Counted from the first letter of the stretch, positions 17,234 to 25,801 are shown. The stretch is 64,000 nt of DNA from Bacteroidales bacterium UBA3843 (GCA_002392745.1 DGHR01000003.1:1-64000), one strand, 5' to 3'. A program made the numbers and translations. Notes: generated by a model from the letters alone, not told the origin.

Positions 17234-19279
17234 TTAGTCGTTGATAATTTCGTATGTGAGGGTTTTCCGGTTGATGATAACCGTTACTTTCTGTCCCAGG
17301 TAAATGCGCTGGAAAATAATCTCGTCAGGGCGGTCTATCAACGGAATGAAATCACCATACAGCAACGGCATTGAATGGCGGCGCATGTGAATCAGTTCCG
17401 CTACTTGGTTGCGCATGTTCCTTTCGTCTAAACTGAGTGTCTCAAAGCGCATCATATGACGGTTGTCAGGGTCGTTGCCGCCCACTTCGCCATACTCGTC
17501 TCCCTGGTAGATACAGGGAACTCCGGGGAGTGTCATATTCAGCACTTCCAGCAACAATGCGCGTTTATAGGCCTTTTCGGCATCGCCGATACCTACCTCC
17601 CGGGTCCAGCCTTCCTCTTTTCCTTGCGAATGAATATCTATAGCTCCGCCGGCGATGGAGGCAAAACGAATCTGGTCGTGGTTGCCCGATATATTACCCA
17701 TCGTATGGTGGGCGCCGTATGTCCGGAGCGAGGTTAACTCGTTTTGCATGATTTGGTCCATTCCGGTCAGGCCGCAGAGGGCTTCACGGGCAGTGAAATA
17801 CACATTGAAATCGAACTGAGCGTTCAACATGCCCGATTTGACATAGCTGCCGATGAGTTCCGGACTTCCATAGGTCTCGCCAATCATCCAAATCGGACGG
17901 CCCGGCCAGCGTGTGGCAATCTTCTGACCCAGCATCCGCCAATAACCCTCCGGAATATGTTTGCATGCGTCGTGGCGGTAACCGTCCAGCTCATAGTTCT
18001 CCAACCAATACAGGGCACTGTCTGTCATGGCCTCACAGACTTCTTCGCGTTCCAAATCCAGGGTGGGGATGTGTTTGTCAAACCATGTGGTTAGACGCGC
18101 TTCGTCCCACAACTCGAAATTACGTCTGCCGTCCGGCAAGATAGAATCAGTATGCCAGTCCGGATGGGTCTGCAGAGTCGGGGAATTGATATGCATGTGG
18201 TTGGCCACATAGTCCAGGATGATGTTTATCTCGTGCGCGTGTGCGGTATCTAATAAGGTGCGTAATTCCTCAGGAGTACCGAACCGGTCGTCCAGTTTCG
18301 TTGCGTAGATAGGCCAGTAACCATGGTAACCGCTGAACTTGGTATACGTTTTGGTGGAGTCGTATTTGTTTCCGTTGGCGAATGGATACAGTCCCCACGC
18401 ATCCCACGGGTTTTGAGTTATCGGGCTGATCCATATGGTATTTACGCCGAGTTTGTCGAAATAACCCTCGCTGATTTTGGCTGTGATACCGGCCAGATCT
18501 CCGCCTTGGTAATCAACGATATCCAGCACTTCGGGAGAGTTCATTTTCCAGTCATTGCCGGCGTTCCCGTTGTAAAAACGGTCTATCAGAACGGAATATA
18601 AGACTTGCGCCTGTGGGTCATGGCGATTGAGTTGTGAGGCGTCGGTCACCACTTTGCCGTCCTGCAACGGAAGCAATAAATCGTTGAAGAGGAACTGGTC
18701 GTCTTCGGCGAATACCCGCAGATAGGCCCGGCCATGACTGCACTGCTTGATTTCTTCGCTTTGGTTGAGATCCAGCAACCATGTGCCGTCTTGCGCACGG
18801 CTCCAGCAACTATGCGGTACAAGCATGTTTTGCACATATGCCTCCAGGGTGGGGTTGGCTACTGAATCATAGAATCCGACGCGCAGTACGCCATCGGTGT
18901 AATCCAGTGATATCAGCGCCTGGCGGACAGGTTTGGCCGGCAGAACGGGAATGGCAAAACTGGCGTGTCTGTCATAGAATGTAATGGTGTGAATCGCACG
19001 ATTGCTGTTGATGATGTCCATCTCGCGCACCACAGGTGCCGTTCCCGTCATGTTGAGACAATCCAGTGTCTCGTCGGAAAGCCATTGCAACCCTTTCCAA
19101 TGGGTGGTGTCTCCGTACAGTACCGGCAGAAAATCCGTCAATACGACATGGCTGGTGTCGCTTGTCATACGAATGGGCATAACAGGTTGCGAAACGGCAA
19201 TACGGTGCGTAATGCTCTCTCGCGATTGACAACTGATAAAAAGACCGATAAAGGCAAGCAGAAAAACGAATTTCTTCAT
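17234..19279 (-). CDS. GH13 alpha-amylase family lipoprotein (2)
   Basis: A 681-residue lipoprotein (lipobox LFISC). Residues 25-215 form N-terminal beta-sandwich domains of the kind seen in cyclomaltodextrinase- and SusG-like enzymes. The GH13 barrel follows: ILDYVANHMH (about 360), DGYRHDACKH (about 434, nucleophile Asp), MIGETYG (about 464, acid Glu) and GNISGNHDQIRF (about 530). All three catalytic acids are in place. Substrate is likely starch, glycogen or maltodextrin (family knowledge). First gene of a two-gene operon driven by the promoter at 19300-19331. Confidence 0.9.
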   Translation of the reverse strand: MKKFVFLLAFIGLFISCQSRESITHRIAVSQPVMPIRMTSDTSHVVLTDFLPVLYGDTTHWKGLQWLSDETLDCLNMTGTAPVVREMDIINSNRAIHTITFYDRHASFAIPVLPAKPVRQALISLDYTDGVLRVGFYDSVANPTLEAYVQNMLVPHSCWSRAQDGTWLLDLNQSEEIKQCSHGRAYLRVFAEDDQFLFNDLLLPLQDGKVVTDASQLNRHDPQAQVLYSVLIDRFYNGNAGNDWKMNSPEVLDIVDYQGGDLAGITAKISEGYFDKLGVNTIWISPITQNPWDAWGLYPFANGNKYDSTKTYTKFSGYHGYWPIYATKLDDRFGTPEELRTLLDTAHAHEINIILDYVANHMHINSPTLQTHPDWHTDSILPDGRRNFELWDEARLTTWFDKHIPTLDLEREEVCEAMTDSALYWLENYELDGYRHDACKHIPEGYWRMLGQKIATRWPGRPIWMIGETYGSPELIGSYVKSGMLNAQFDFNVYFTAREALCGLTGMDQIMQNELTSLRTYGAHHTMGNISGNHDQIRFASIAGGAIDIHSQGKEEGWTREVGIGDAEKAYKRALLLEVLNMTLPGVPCIYQGDEYGEVGGNDPDNRHMMRFETLSLDERNMRNQVAELIHMRRHSMPLLYGDFIPLIDRPDEIIFQRIYLGQKVTVIINRKTLTYEIIND

Positions 19280-19299
19280 GGTTTTAATGTTTTATGCTG

Positions 19300-19331
19300 C
19301 AAAAATACAAAAATATTTTCACATATGCAAA
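19300..19331 (-). promoter_or_regulatory. Bacteroidota-type promoter (minus)
   Basis: Minus strand TTTG (19331-19328) and TATTTTTG (19307-19300), spacer 20. Drives the two GH13 genes. Confidence 0.75.
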
Positions 19332-19347
19332 AAAAATTGTAACTTTG
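19316..19347 (+). promoter_or_regulatory. Promoter of the M20 peptidase gene
   Basis: TAACTTTG at 19340-19347; the -33 position is only TTTT, so the upstream box is weak. It overlaps the divergent promoter at 19300-19331. Confidence 0.6.
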
Positions 19348-19367
19348 TGGCATAATTCCAATCAAAG

Positions 19368-20756
19368 ATGAATATTAAAGAATATATTGCTTCGCACCGC
19401 GAACGTTTTTATTCAGAGTGGGCTTCTCTGATTCGTATCCCCAGTGTCAGTTGCCAGCAGGAGCATAAACCGGACATGCTGCGTTGTGCCGAACGATGGC
19501 GGGATTTGTTGTTGCAGGCCGGATGCACGAGAGCAGAGGTCATTCCGTCTGATGGCAATCCCTTTGTCTATGGAGAATATACTTGTCCCGTCCCGTGCGG
19601 AGAGGGAGAGGGCGGAGGTGTCCCTACTGTGCTTGTTTATGCGCATTATGATGTAATGCCGGTTGAGCCGCTGGAACAATGGCTGTCCGACCCGTGGGAA
19701 CCGTCTGTACGTGACGGACGCTTATATGCCCGAGGCGCTGATGACGACAAGGGGCAGGCGATGATTCAAGCGAAGGCTTTTGAATACATGGTGCACGAGG
19801 GATTGCTGAAATGCAATGTCAAGTTTATTTTTGAGGGAGAGGAAGAGATCGGTTCGCCATCACTCGAGGCTTTCCTCGAAAACCACAAACAGATGCTGCA
19901 GGCGGATATTATCTTGGTTTCCGATACCTCGATGATAGGCAAAGAGACGCCGTCGCTGACTACCGGTTTGCGCGGTTTGGCCTATTGGCAAATCGAGGTG
20001 GACGGTCCTAACCGGGATTTGCATTCCGGTCATTTCGGCGGTGCGGTCAAGAATCCTGTCAACGCACTCTGCGAGATGCTTTCTAAGGTCGTTGATGAGG
20101 ACGGCAGAATCACAATACCGGGTTTCTATGACGATGTATTGCCTATTCCGGAGGAGGAACGCGCCATGATTGCGCAGATTCCGTTCTCGCAGGAAGCGTA
20201 CAACAAAGCAATAGATGTAGATGATGTGTTCGGCGAAAAAGGCTATAGCACGCTGGAACGCAATTCCTGCCGTCCGTCGTTTGATATCTGCGGCATATGG
20301 GGCGGCTACACAGGAGAGGGCTCCAAAACTGTGCTGCCATCCAAGGCTTTTGCCAAAGTGTCCTGCCGTTTAGTGGCCAACCAGGACCACGAGAAAATCT
20401 CACGCGCGTTTATGGATTATATATCGTCCATTGCGCCTACGGGTGTACGCGTCAAAGTAACACCCATGCATGGTGGTCAAGGTTACGTCTGCCCGATAGA
20501 TATACCGGCTTACAAGGCGGCGGAAAAAGGGTTTGAGATAGCCTTTGGAAAACGTCCTTTGGCGGCCCGTCGCGGCGGCTCAATACCTATCATTGCTGCC
20601 TTCGAACAGATATTGGGACTGAAAACTATTCTCATGGGTTTTGGTCTTGAGCAGAATGCCATCCATTCGCCCAATGAGTCTATGGATTTGGAGGTATGGG
20701 AGAAAGGGATCATTGCTGTTACTGAGTTCTACCGTGCATATGGTCAAAACCATTAA
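19368..20756 (+). CDS. M20 family metallopeptidase (dipeptidase)
   Basis: A 462-residue zinc hydrolase of the CNDP/DapE-like M20 group, acting on dipeptides or related amide substrates in the cytoplasm. Metal and catalytic motifs: VYAHYDVMPVEP (His about 94), ARGADDDKGQ (Asp about 125), FEGEEEIGSP (catalytic Glu and metal Glu, about 158-163), and a late metal His in NAIHSPNES (about 431). The lid domain is at about 205-330. An insertion GEYTCPVPCGEGEGGG before PTVLVYAHYD (residues about 73-87) lies in a loop that is shorter in most relatives and looks like a translated repeat element (19585-19622). Confidence 0.92.
   Translation: MNIKEYIASHRERFYSEWASLIRIPSVSCQQEHKPDMLRCAERWRDLLLQAGCTRAEVIPSDGNPFVYGEYTCPVPCGEGEGGGVPTVLVYAHYDVMPVEPLEQWLSDPWEPSVRDGRLYARGADDDKGQAMIQAKAFEYMVHEGLLKCNVKFIFEGEEEIGSPSLEAFLENHKQMLQADIILVSDTSMIGKETPSLTTGLRGLAYWQIEVDGPNRDLHSGHFGGAVKNPVNALCEMLSKVVDEDGRITIPGFYDDVLPIPEEERAMIAQIPFSQEAYNKAIDVDDVFGEKGYSTLERNSCRPSFDICGIWGGYTGEGSKTVLPSKAFAKVSCRLVANQDHEKISRAFMDYISSIAPTGVRVKVTPMHGGQGYVCPIDIPAYKAAEKGFEIAFGKRPLAARRGGSIPIIAAFEQILGLKTILMGFGLEQNAIHSPNESMDLEVWEKGIIAVTEFYRAYGQNH
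19585..19622. repeat. Possible diverged palindromic element in frame
   Basis: CCCGTCCCGTGCGGAGAGGG AGAGGGCGGAGG reads as PVPCGEGEGGG inside the M20 peptidase. It is a weaker match to the family than the other copies. Confidence 0.35.
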
Positions 20757-20770
20757 AATCAGCCCCGCAT

Positions 20771-21511
20771 ATGAGAATTGCTATCATCGGTGCCGGTAGT
20801 GTAGGCACAAATCTTCATCACGCTTTTGCGCTCAAAGGTATCCGTACCGAACTCATCCATGCACGGCCGCTGACGGACGTGAAGACTTCGCATGAAGCCA
20901 TCCGGCAACTGCCACAGGCAGATGTCTATATTTATGCCATCGCCGATCATGCACTGCGGGAGGTGATTGCCACCGTTCATGCACCCAAAGCAATGCATTT
21001 GCACACCTCAGGCTCAATGCCGATAGAGGTGTTCGGTCCGGACAAACCCCATTCCGGTGTGCTTTATTTCTTCCAGTCCTTTAGTCGGGAAGTGATGATA
21101 GAAGACTGGAGCGGCATCCCTTGTTTTATCACGGGGCGTAATATTGATGACATAGCGGCGATTTATTCGCTTGCCCAGACGCTTACCAGCCGCATCTATG
21201 AGGCAAACCAATACGACCGTGAGCGCCTGCATATTGCCGGCGTGTTTGCCAATAACTACACCAATCTCATGTATCGGATTGCGGAAGATATATTGAGCGA
21301 CACGCAGATTCCTTTCCAGGCCTTGTTGCCGCTGATTGACAGGACGGCGGAAAAAGTTCACCTAATGAAACCTGCAGACGCGCAAACAGGACCCGCGCAG
21401 CGCGGAGACCACGCGGTTATCAATCATCAGTTGAAAATATTGGAAACTACGCCTTATGCTGAAGTGTATCAAGTGCTCGCAACGTTAATCGAGAAAGAGC
21501 ATAATCATTGA
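20771..21511 (+). CDS. DUF2520/Rossmann-like NAD(P)-binding protein
   Basis: A 246-residue protein with an N-terminal Rossmann fold (IAIIGAGSVGTNL, residues 3-15) and a C-terminal helical domain of the DUF2520 type (ANNYTNLMYRIAEDIL, about 156-171; HLMKPADAQTGPAQRGD, about 196-212). The fold resembles F420-dependent NADP oxidoreductases and pyrroline-5-carboxylate reductase-like enzymes; the substrate is unknown. Common in Bacteroidales, often next to a HAD phosphatase and a Maf protein, which are absent here. Its last 65 bases overlap the end of mutY on the other strand. Confidence 0.85.
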   Translation: MRIAIIGAGSVGTNLHHAFALKGIRTELIHARPLTDVKTSHEAIRQLPQADVYIYAIADHALREVIATVHAPKAMHLHTSGSMPIEVFGPDKPHSGVLYFFQSFSREVMIEDWSGIPCFITGRNIDDIAAIYSLAQTLTSRIYEANQYDRERLHIAGVFANNYTNLMYRIAEDILSDTQIPFQALLPLIDRTAEKVHLMKPADAQTGPAQRGDHAVINHQLKILETTPYAEVYQVLATLIEKEHNH

Positions 21512-22460
21512 GTTCCTCCCAGCGGATAACGAAAGTGCCGGCTATGTCCGGCATTTTTTGTACCCGGTGCACTTCATAGCGCGCATGTATACGTTGGTGC
21601 GACAATACGTGTGTGATTTCCTTTAGCCCCTCGCCCCTCTGTCCTTTCATTCGTTCTGCCGTCACTTCCTCATATGGGAAATCGTAGAGATGGAACCAGA
21701 TATCCTTGTCCTCGCGACGCATTATAAGGGTATTTTGCCCGCATATATATATATGGTATATAAACCATCTGTCGCGTACCTTGGGTCTGGGTTTGCGTAC
21801 CGGCAGTAACTCGGCTGTTCCGTGTGCAAACCCCAAACATTGCGTCTGCAGCGGACATGTCTGGCAGTTGTCGCCCAACTGCGGAGTGCATTGCAACGCT
21901 CCAAACTCCATGATTGCCGAATTGAACAGCCGCGGGTGTTCACGGTCCAACAGTCTTTCCATATGCTGGTGGAATAGTTTCTTGCCGGCTGTGGTATCGA
22001 ACGGTTCGTCTATGTCTGCCAACCGCGCCAGAACGCGGTACACATTTCCGTCCATGGCTGGATAGGGCTGATTGTACGCAAAACTGGCAATCGCGCCGGC
22101 CGTATAATCACCGATGCCCGGCAGCGAACGGATGTCCTCAAAACGGGTGGGGAAGGGAGACCAACCTTTTTCCACTACCATCTGCGCGGCTTTATGCAGG
22201 TTGCGCGCACGGCTGTAATAACCCAAACCCTGCCACTCGCGCAGCACCTCGTCCTCTGCCGCGGAGGCTAAGGATTCTATATCGGGCCAGCGCTCCACAA
22301 ATCGCATGTAATAATCCAGTCCTTGCGCCACACGTGTCTGCTGCAATATGATCTCGCTCAGCCAAATCCGATAGCCGTCTTGGGTCTCGCGCCAAGGTAG
22401 AATTCGATGGTTGGTTTCGTACCATTGATATAAACGACTATATAATAAGGAGTTGCGCAT
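21447..22460 (-). CDS. mutY: A/G-specific adenine glycosylase
   Basis: A 337-residue base-excision repair enzyme that removes adenine paired with 8-oxoguanine. Catalytic Glu in SEIILQQT (Glu 36), helix-hairpin-helix SLPGIGDYTAGAI (about 111-123), catalytic Asp in AMDGNVYRV (about 137). The iron-sulfur cysteines lie in CTPQLGDNCQTCPLQTQC (about 191-208); the first gap is 7 residues instead of the usual 6. The C-terminal Nudix-like 8-oxoG reader is recognisable from about 225. It contains QRGEGLKE, which may be a translated repeat element. It converges with, and overlaps by 65 bases, the gene at 20771-21511. Confidence 0.93.
   Translation of the reverse strand: MRNSLLYSRLYQWYETNHRILPWRETQDGYRIWLSEIILQQTRVAQGLDYYMRFVERWPDIESLASAAEDEVLREWQGLGYYSRARNLHKAAQMVVEKGWSPFPTRFEDIRSLPGIGDYTAGAIASFAYNQPYPAMDGNVYRVLARLADIDEPFDTTAGKKLFHQHMERLLDREHPRLFNSAIMEFGALQCTPQLGDNCQTCPLQTQCLGFAHGTAELLPVRKPRPKVRDRWFIYHIYICGQNTLIMRREDKDIWFHLYDFPYEEVTAERMKGQRGEGLKEITHVLSHQRIHARYEVHRVQKMPDIAGTFVIRWEELNDYALSRLTLRALDTLQHKA
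21620..21655. repeat. Possible palindromic element fragment in mutY
   Basis: CCCCTCGCCCCTCTGTCCTTT. In frame on the minus strand it gives MKGQRGEGL in the linker of the Nudix-like domain. Weak family match. Confidence 0.3.
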
Positions 22461-22501
22461 AAATATACACTAAATCGGACAATAATTACTCAAATCGACT
22501 G

Positions 22502-22533
22502 CAAAAGTACAAAAAAATAACGAAATTTGAAAT
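22502..22533 (-). promoter_or_regulatory. Probable mutY promoter (minus)
   Basis: TACTTTTG at 22509-22502 on the minus strand. The -33 site is TTTC rather than TTTG. About 40 bases ahead of the mutY ATG. Confidence 0.6.
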
Positions 22534-22550
22534 TTTTTTTGCAAAAAACT

Positions 22551-22580
22551 TTTGTAATTCAATAATTTATAGTAACTTTG
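22551..22580 (+). promoter_or_regulatory. Promoter of the HU gene
   Basis: TTTG 22551-22554 and TAACTTTG 22573-22580 with an 18-base spacer (19 if the TTG is counted differently). The leader to the HU start is 40 bases. Confidence 0.75.
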
Positions 22581-22620
22581 CAAAGTTTTTTCGATAATCA
22601 AAAAAAATACTCATATAATT

Positions 22621-22893
22621 ATGACAAAAGCTGAACTTATTAACGAAATTGCCATTGCGACAGGCTTCGATAAAAAGACGATTACCATTATCGTAGAGTC
22701 GTATATGGATCTTGTGAAGAAAAACGTTGCTAACGGCGAGAATGTTTACCTCCGCGGCTTTGGTAGTTTTATTACCAAAAAACGTGCTGCTAAGATTGCC
22801 CGCAATATTAGCAAGAAAACTTCTATCCAAATTCCGGAGCACAATATTCCGGCCTTCAAACCTTCTGCAGAGTTTTTGGCTGAGGTACGCTGA
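22621..22893 (+). CDS. HU-family DNA-binding protein
   Basis: A 90-residue nucleoid protein of the HU/IHF family that bends DNA as a dimer. Helical N-terminus (TKAELINEIAIATGFDKKT), the GFGSF turn as RGFGSFITKKRAAKIARN (about 48-65), the beta-arm Pro in IPEHNIPAFKPS, and the terminal helix. The length is standard. It has its own promoter and lies 50 bases ahead of a 29-codon basic gene. Confidence 0.95.
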   Translation: MTKAELINEIAIATGFDKKTITIIVESYMDLVKKNVANGENVYLRGFGSFITKKRAAKIARNISKKTSIQIPEHNIPAFKPSAEFLAEVR

Positions 22894-22943
22894 TTGAAGA
22901 CAAATAAACTAATATACTATTAACATTTTTAATTATCAACATT

Positions 22944-23033
22944 ATGCCAAACGGAAAGAAGCATAAGAGACATAAGATGTCTACGCACAAGCGTAAAAAA
23001 CGCCTGCGTAAGAATCGTCATAAGCATAAGTAA
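22944..23033 (+). CDS. 29-aa very basic small protein
   Basis: A 29-residue protein starting MPNGKKHKRHKMSTHKRKKR and ending NRHKHK; about two thirds of residues are K, R or H. The pattern HK-x-STHKRKKRLRKNRHK is conserved across Bacteroidota, from memory, and resembles the AURKAIP1/COX24 (mS38/bS22) class of tiny ribosome-bound proteins. A role on the ribosome is inference. It follows HU at 50 bases and is itself followed by a perfect 11-bp hairpin. Commonly missed by gene finders because of its length. Confidence 0.75.
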   Translation: MPNGKKHKRHKMSTHKRKKRLRKNRHKHK

Positions 23034-23051
23034 TTGACGGTTTCAACCAAT

Positions 23052-23112
23052 GGCTTTGTGGCTATAGGCTTGCCTAAGCGTAGGTAGGTCGCCACAAAGC
23101 CTTTTATTTATT
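23052..23112 (+). terminator. Hairpin between the small basic gene and RNase E/G
   Basis: GGCTTTGTGGC (23052-23062) pairs perfectly with GCCACAAAGCC (23091-23101), followed by TTTTATTTATTT. An inner CCTAAGCGTAGG stem sits in the loop. It is a terminator for HU/29-aa. Since it is only 34 bases before the RNase start it could also be a leader structure of that gene. Confidence 0.75.
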
Positions 23113-23134
23113 TACATTTTAACCCCTATCAAGT

Positions 23135-25228
23135 ATGAAAAGCGAATTGATTGTGGACGTACAACCGCAAGAGATTGCTATCGCGCTGACGGAGGATGAC
23201 CGATTGCAAGAGGTCGCACGCGAAAAACGTGACCAGGACAATTTTGCAGTGGGAAATATCTACTATGGCAGAGTCAAGAAAGTAATGCCGGCGCTGAATG
23301 CAGTTTTTGTGGATGTGGGTTACGAGAAAGATGCTTTTCTCCATTATTTGGATTTAGGTTCTCAGTTTCGAACGCTGCAGTCGTATGTGACCAAAGCCGT
23401 CTCTGACAGACGACGTCTTCCGCTCTTGCAGAAGACACAACGCCAGCCCGAAGTGGGCAAAGAGGGGCAAATAGCAGATGTACTCAAAGTGGGAGACCCC
23501 ATTCTCGTACAGGTCAGCAAGGAGCCGATCAATACGAAGGGACCGCGTCTGACCGCTGAAATCTCTATTGCCGGGCGCAATATTGTGCTCATCCCGTTTG
23601 CCGACGGTGTGATGGTCTCACAGAAAATCAAACGCGAAGCAGAGCGTCAACGCTTAAAACAGTTGATGCTGTCTATCAAACCGCAAGGTTTCGGTATTAT
23701 CGTTCGCACTGTTGCTGAAGACAAACGCGTGGCCGAGTTGGACAACGAACTCCGATTGCTGGTGGAACGGTGGCAAGAGGCCGTCACGACACTGCAACGA
23801 TGCCAACCCGTCAGCCTGGTTTGCGAAGAGATGGGACGCACCCTCGGAATTATCCGGGATGTGCTCAATCCGGACTTCACTTCTATACAGATTAATGACA
23901 AGGACGTCTATGACGACGTGCGCCATTATCTGGAACTGATTGCTCCGGAGAGCGCTAAAATCGTTAAACTCTATCAGGGCACGCAACCTATTTTTGACCA
24001 TTTTGACATTACCCGCCAAATGAAGACGGGGCTCGGCAGGACGGTCGGTTTCAAACATGGTGGATATCTCATCATTGATCGGACCGAAGCACTGTTCTCC
24101 ATTGATGTCAATTCCGGCAGCAAGAAACTCTATGAGGACCAAGAGGAAAACGCCTTCCAATTCAACATGCTTGCCGCAGATGAATTGGTGCACCAGCTCC
24201 GATTGAGGGATATAGGTGGTATTATCATTGTCGACTTTATCGACATGGATAGCAAGGAGCACCAGCAACAGCTGTACGACTATGTACGCCGCTTGATGGA
24301 ACGCGACAGGGCTCGCCATAATGTATTGCCCCTCAGTAAGTTCGGATTAATGCAAATCACCCGGCAACGGGTACGTCCGGCAGTGGAAGTGGATGTAATG
24401 GAGACCTGTCCTACCTGTATGGGAAAGGGTAAAATCCAACCTTCTATCTTCTTCACCGAACAGGTGGAGGAAGAGTGCGCGCACATGTTCGAACACTATG
24501 GCCGCGGGTTATATCTGCATTTGCATCCGTTCGTGTATGCCTATGCCAGCCGCGGATGGTTGTTATCGCTCAAATTCCAGTGGTTGCGCCGCTATGGTAT
24601 TCATGTGATTGAGAATCAATCGCTCGGAATGCTGGAAATGCGATTCCTGAATGCCAAAGGTGAACCTCTCCAGCATACGCATGCTGAGAAAGCGTCTGCC
24701 GGTCAGCCCAAGGAGCAACCCAAGCAAGAGGCGAAACCCAAGGAGCAGCCCAAGCAAGAGGCAAAACCCAAGGAGCAACCTAAGCAAGAGGCGAAACCCA
24801 AGGAACAGCCTAAGCAAGAGGCAAAACCCAAGGAGCAGCCCAAGCAAGAGGCAAAACCCAAGGAGCAGCCCAAGCAAGAGGTGAAACCCAAGGAACAGCC
24901 TAAGCAAGAGGCAAAACCCAAGGAGCAACCCAAGCAAGAGGTGAAAACCAAGGAGCAGCCTAAGCAAGAGGAACCCAAGGAGACTGCAACCCCGAAGAAA
25001 CGGACACGCAAGAAGGCCAAACAGGAACAATCTGTGATTATTGAACCTTCCCAACAAGAGCCTGCTCCAAAGGCCAAGCGCAGCCGCAAAGCGGCAAAAC
25101 CAAAACCGGCACCGGTAGAACCGGCGGCTCCGTCTCCCGCGGAGACAAAAGCACCGGCAGCGGTGAAAAAACGCGCAAGACGAAAAAAAGCGTCTGCCGC
25201 CCAGGAGAATCCTGCTAATGGAGAATAA
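23135..25228 (+). CDS. rng: Ribonuclease E/G
   Basis: A 697-residue endoribonuclease of the RNase G/E family, which trims rRNA and starts mRNA decay. S1 domain at about 35-125 (GNIYYGRVKKVMPALNAVFVD), RNase H-like and DNase I-like parts following. The catalytic acids are in FSIDVNSGS (about 322-330) and GGIIIVDFIDM (about 361-371). The zinc link is CPTCMGKGK (about 424). After about residue 525 comes an unusual tail: nine copies of a decapeptide (PKEQPKQEAK) encoded by a 30-bp DNA repeat (24709-24970). Three basic clusters (KKRTRKKAK, KRSRKAAK, KKRARRKK) follow. The catalytic part matches RNase G in length; the tail is an addition, possibly an RNA- or membrane-binding arm as in RNase E (inference). 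Confidence 0.93.
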   Translation: MKSELIVDVQPQEIAIALTEDDRLQEVAREKRDQDNFAVGNIYYGRVKKVMPALNAVFVDVGYEKDAFLHYLDLGSQFRTLQSYVTKAVSDRRRLPLLQKTQRQPEVGKEGQIADVLKVGDPILVQVSKEPINTKGPRLTAEISIAGRNIVLIPFADGVMVSQKIKREAERQRLKQLMLSIKPQGFGIIVRTVAEDKRVAELDNELRLLVERWQEAVTTLQRCQPVSLVCEEMGRTLGIIRDVLNPDFTSIQINDKDVYDDVRHYLELIAPESAKIVKLYQGTQPIFDHFDITRQMKTGLGRTVGFKHGGYLIIDRTEALFSIDVNSGSKKLYEDQEENAFQFNMLAADELVHQLRLRDIGGIIIVDFIDMDSKEHQQQLYDYVRRLMERDRARHNVLPLSKFGLMQITRQRVRPAVEVDVMETCPTCMGKGKIQPSIFFTEQVEEECAHMFEHYGRGLYLHLHPFVYAYASRGWLLSLKFQWLRRYGIHVIENQSLGMLEMRFLNAKGEPLQHTHAEKASAGQPKEQPKQEAKPKEQPKQEAKPKEQPKQEAKPKEQPKQEAKPKEQPKQEAKPKEQPKQEVKPKEQPKQEAKPKEQPKQEVKTKEQPKQEEPKETATPKKRTRKKAKQEQSVIIEPSQQEPAPKAKRSRKAAKPKPAPVEPAAPSPAETKAPAAVKKRARRKKASAAQENPANGE
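24709..24970 (+). repeat. 30-bp minisatellite in the RNase E/G gene
   Basis: Nine in-frame copies of a 30-bp unit around CCCAAGGAGCAACCCAAGCA plus AGAGGCGAAA. Copies differ by a few synonymous changes and A/V switches. Confidence 0.9.
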
Positions 25229-25238
25229 GCAAGAAAAA

Positions 25239-25267
25239 AGAGAGACCGCAAGGCCTCTCTTTTTTTA
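25239..25267. terminator. Bidirectional terminator
   Basis: AGAGAGACC (25239-25247), loop GCAA, GGCCTCTCT (25252-25260), then seven T on the plus strand; a run of A upstream gives T on the minus strand. It lies between the converging RNase E/G and NrdJb-like genes. Confidence 0.85.
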
Positions 25268-25801
25268 TGCTTTCGTGCTTTCGTTTTCGTCCGGCAGGTA
25301 TTTCTTTAGCGCACGGGCCACACCGGTTGTCCAGTTGTTGATGGAGTCGCTATCCATCTGCAGCCCGGTAATCATCTTGATGACTTGGTCGATAGGCATA
25401 CCGTATCGCAACACACCCGAGATAAGCTTGGCATAGTTCCAAAACTCTTTGTCGAACTTATAACTCAGCCCCTCGACTGTAGTCTTGAACCCGCGTGTAT
25501 TGACAAACTGAAAATCATACCGGTGGTGACCGTCTTCGCCCTGAACCTTGATGATTTTGCCTTTGGTGACTGATTTCGGCAGAGCAATGCCCTCCTCATC
25601 ATCTGCCAGTCCGGTGAAGATTTCATAGGGTTTGCCGTCTTTGAGTCCCACAAAAGCAATCCATTTGTCTTTTTGTACCTGAAAACGCACCACGTCTGCT
25701 TCCAGTTCCGTCGGACGTTTCAGTGGTGCTGAGACGCGTTGGTCTGTTGTGGTGCCTACAGACGATGTGTCTGACTGAAAAAGCGTTCTGTCTTCCATCA
25801 T
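25265..25801 (-). CDS. NrdJb-like C-terminal part of class II ribonucleotide reductase
   Basis: A 178-residue protein that matches the C-terminal segment of B12-dependent ribonucleotide reductases (RPTELEADVVRFQVQKDKWI, then FVGLKDGKPYEIFTG; later SGVLRYGMPIDQVIKMI). In some bacteria this part is a separate subunit, NrdJb. The 10-stranded catalytic barrel and its cysteines are not here, and no large subunit is in the window. Its start overlaps the stop of the acyl-ACP thioesterase (ATGA at 25801-25798), so it is translated with that gene. Whether it pairs with an NrdJa elsewhere is open. Confidence 0.75.
   Translation of the reverse strand: MMEDRTLFQSDTSSVGTTTDQRVSAPLKRPTELEADVVRFQVQKDKWIAFVGLKDGKPYEIFTGLADDEEGIALPKSVTKGKIIKVQGEDGHHRYDFQFVNTRGFKTTVEGLSYKFDKEFWNYAKLISGVLRYGMPIDQVIKMITGLQMDSDSINNWTTGVARALKKYLPDENESTKA

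Noticed and set aside
16495..17244. 249-aa plus-strand frame opposite the GH13 gene
   Set aside because: Shadow; all catalytic motifs are on the minus strand.
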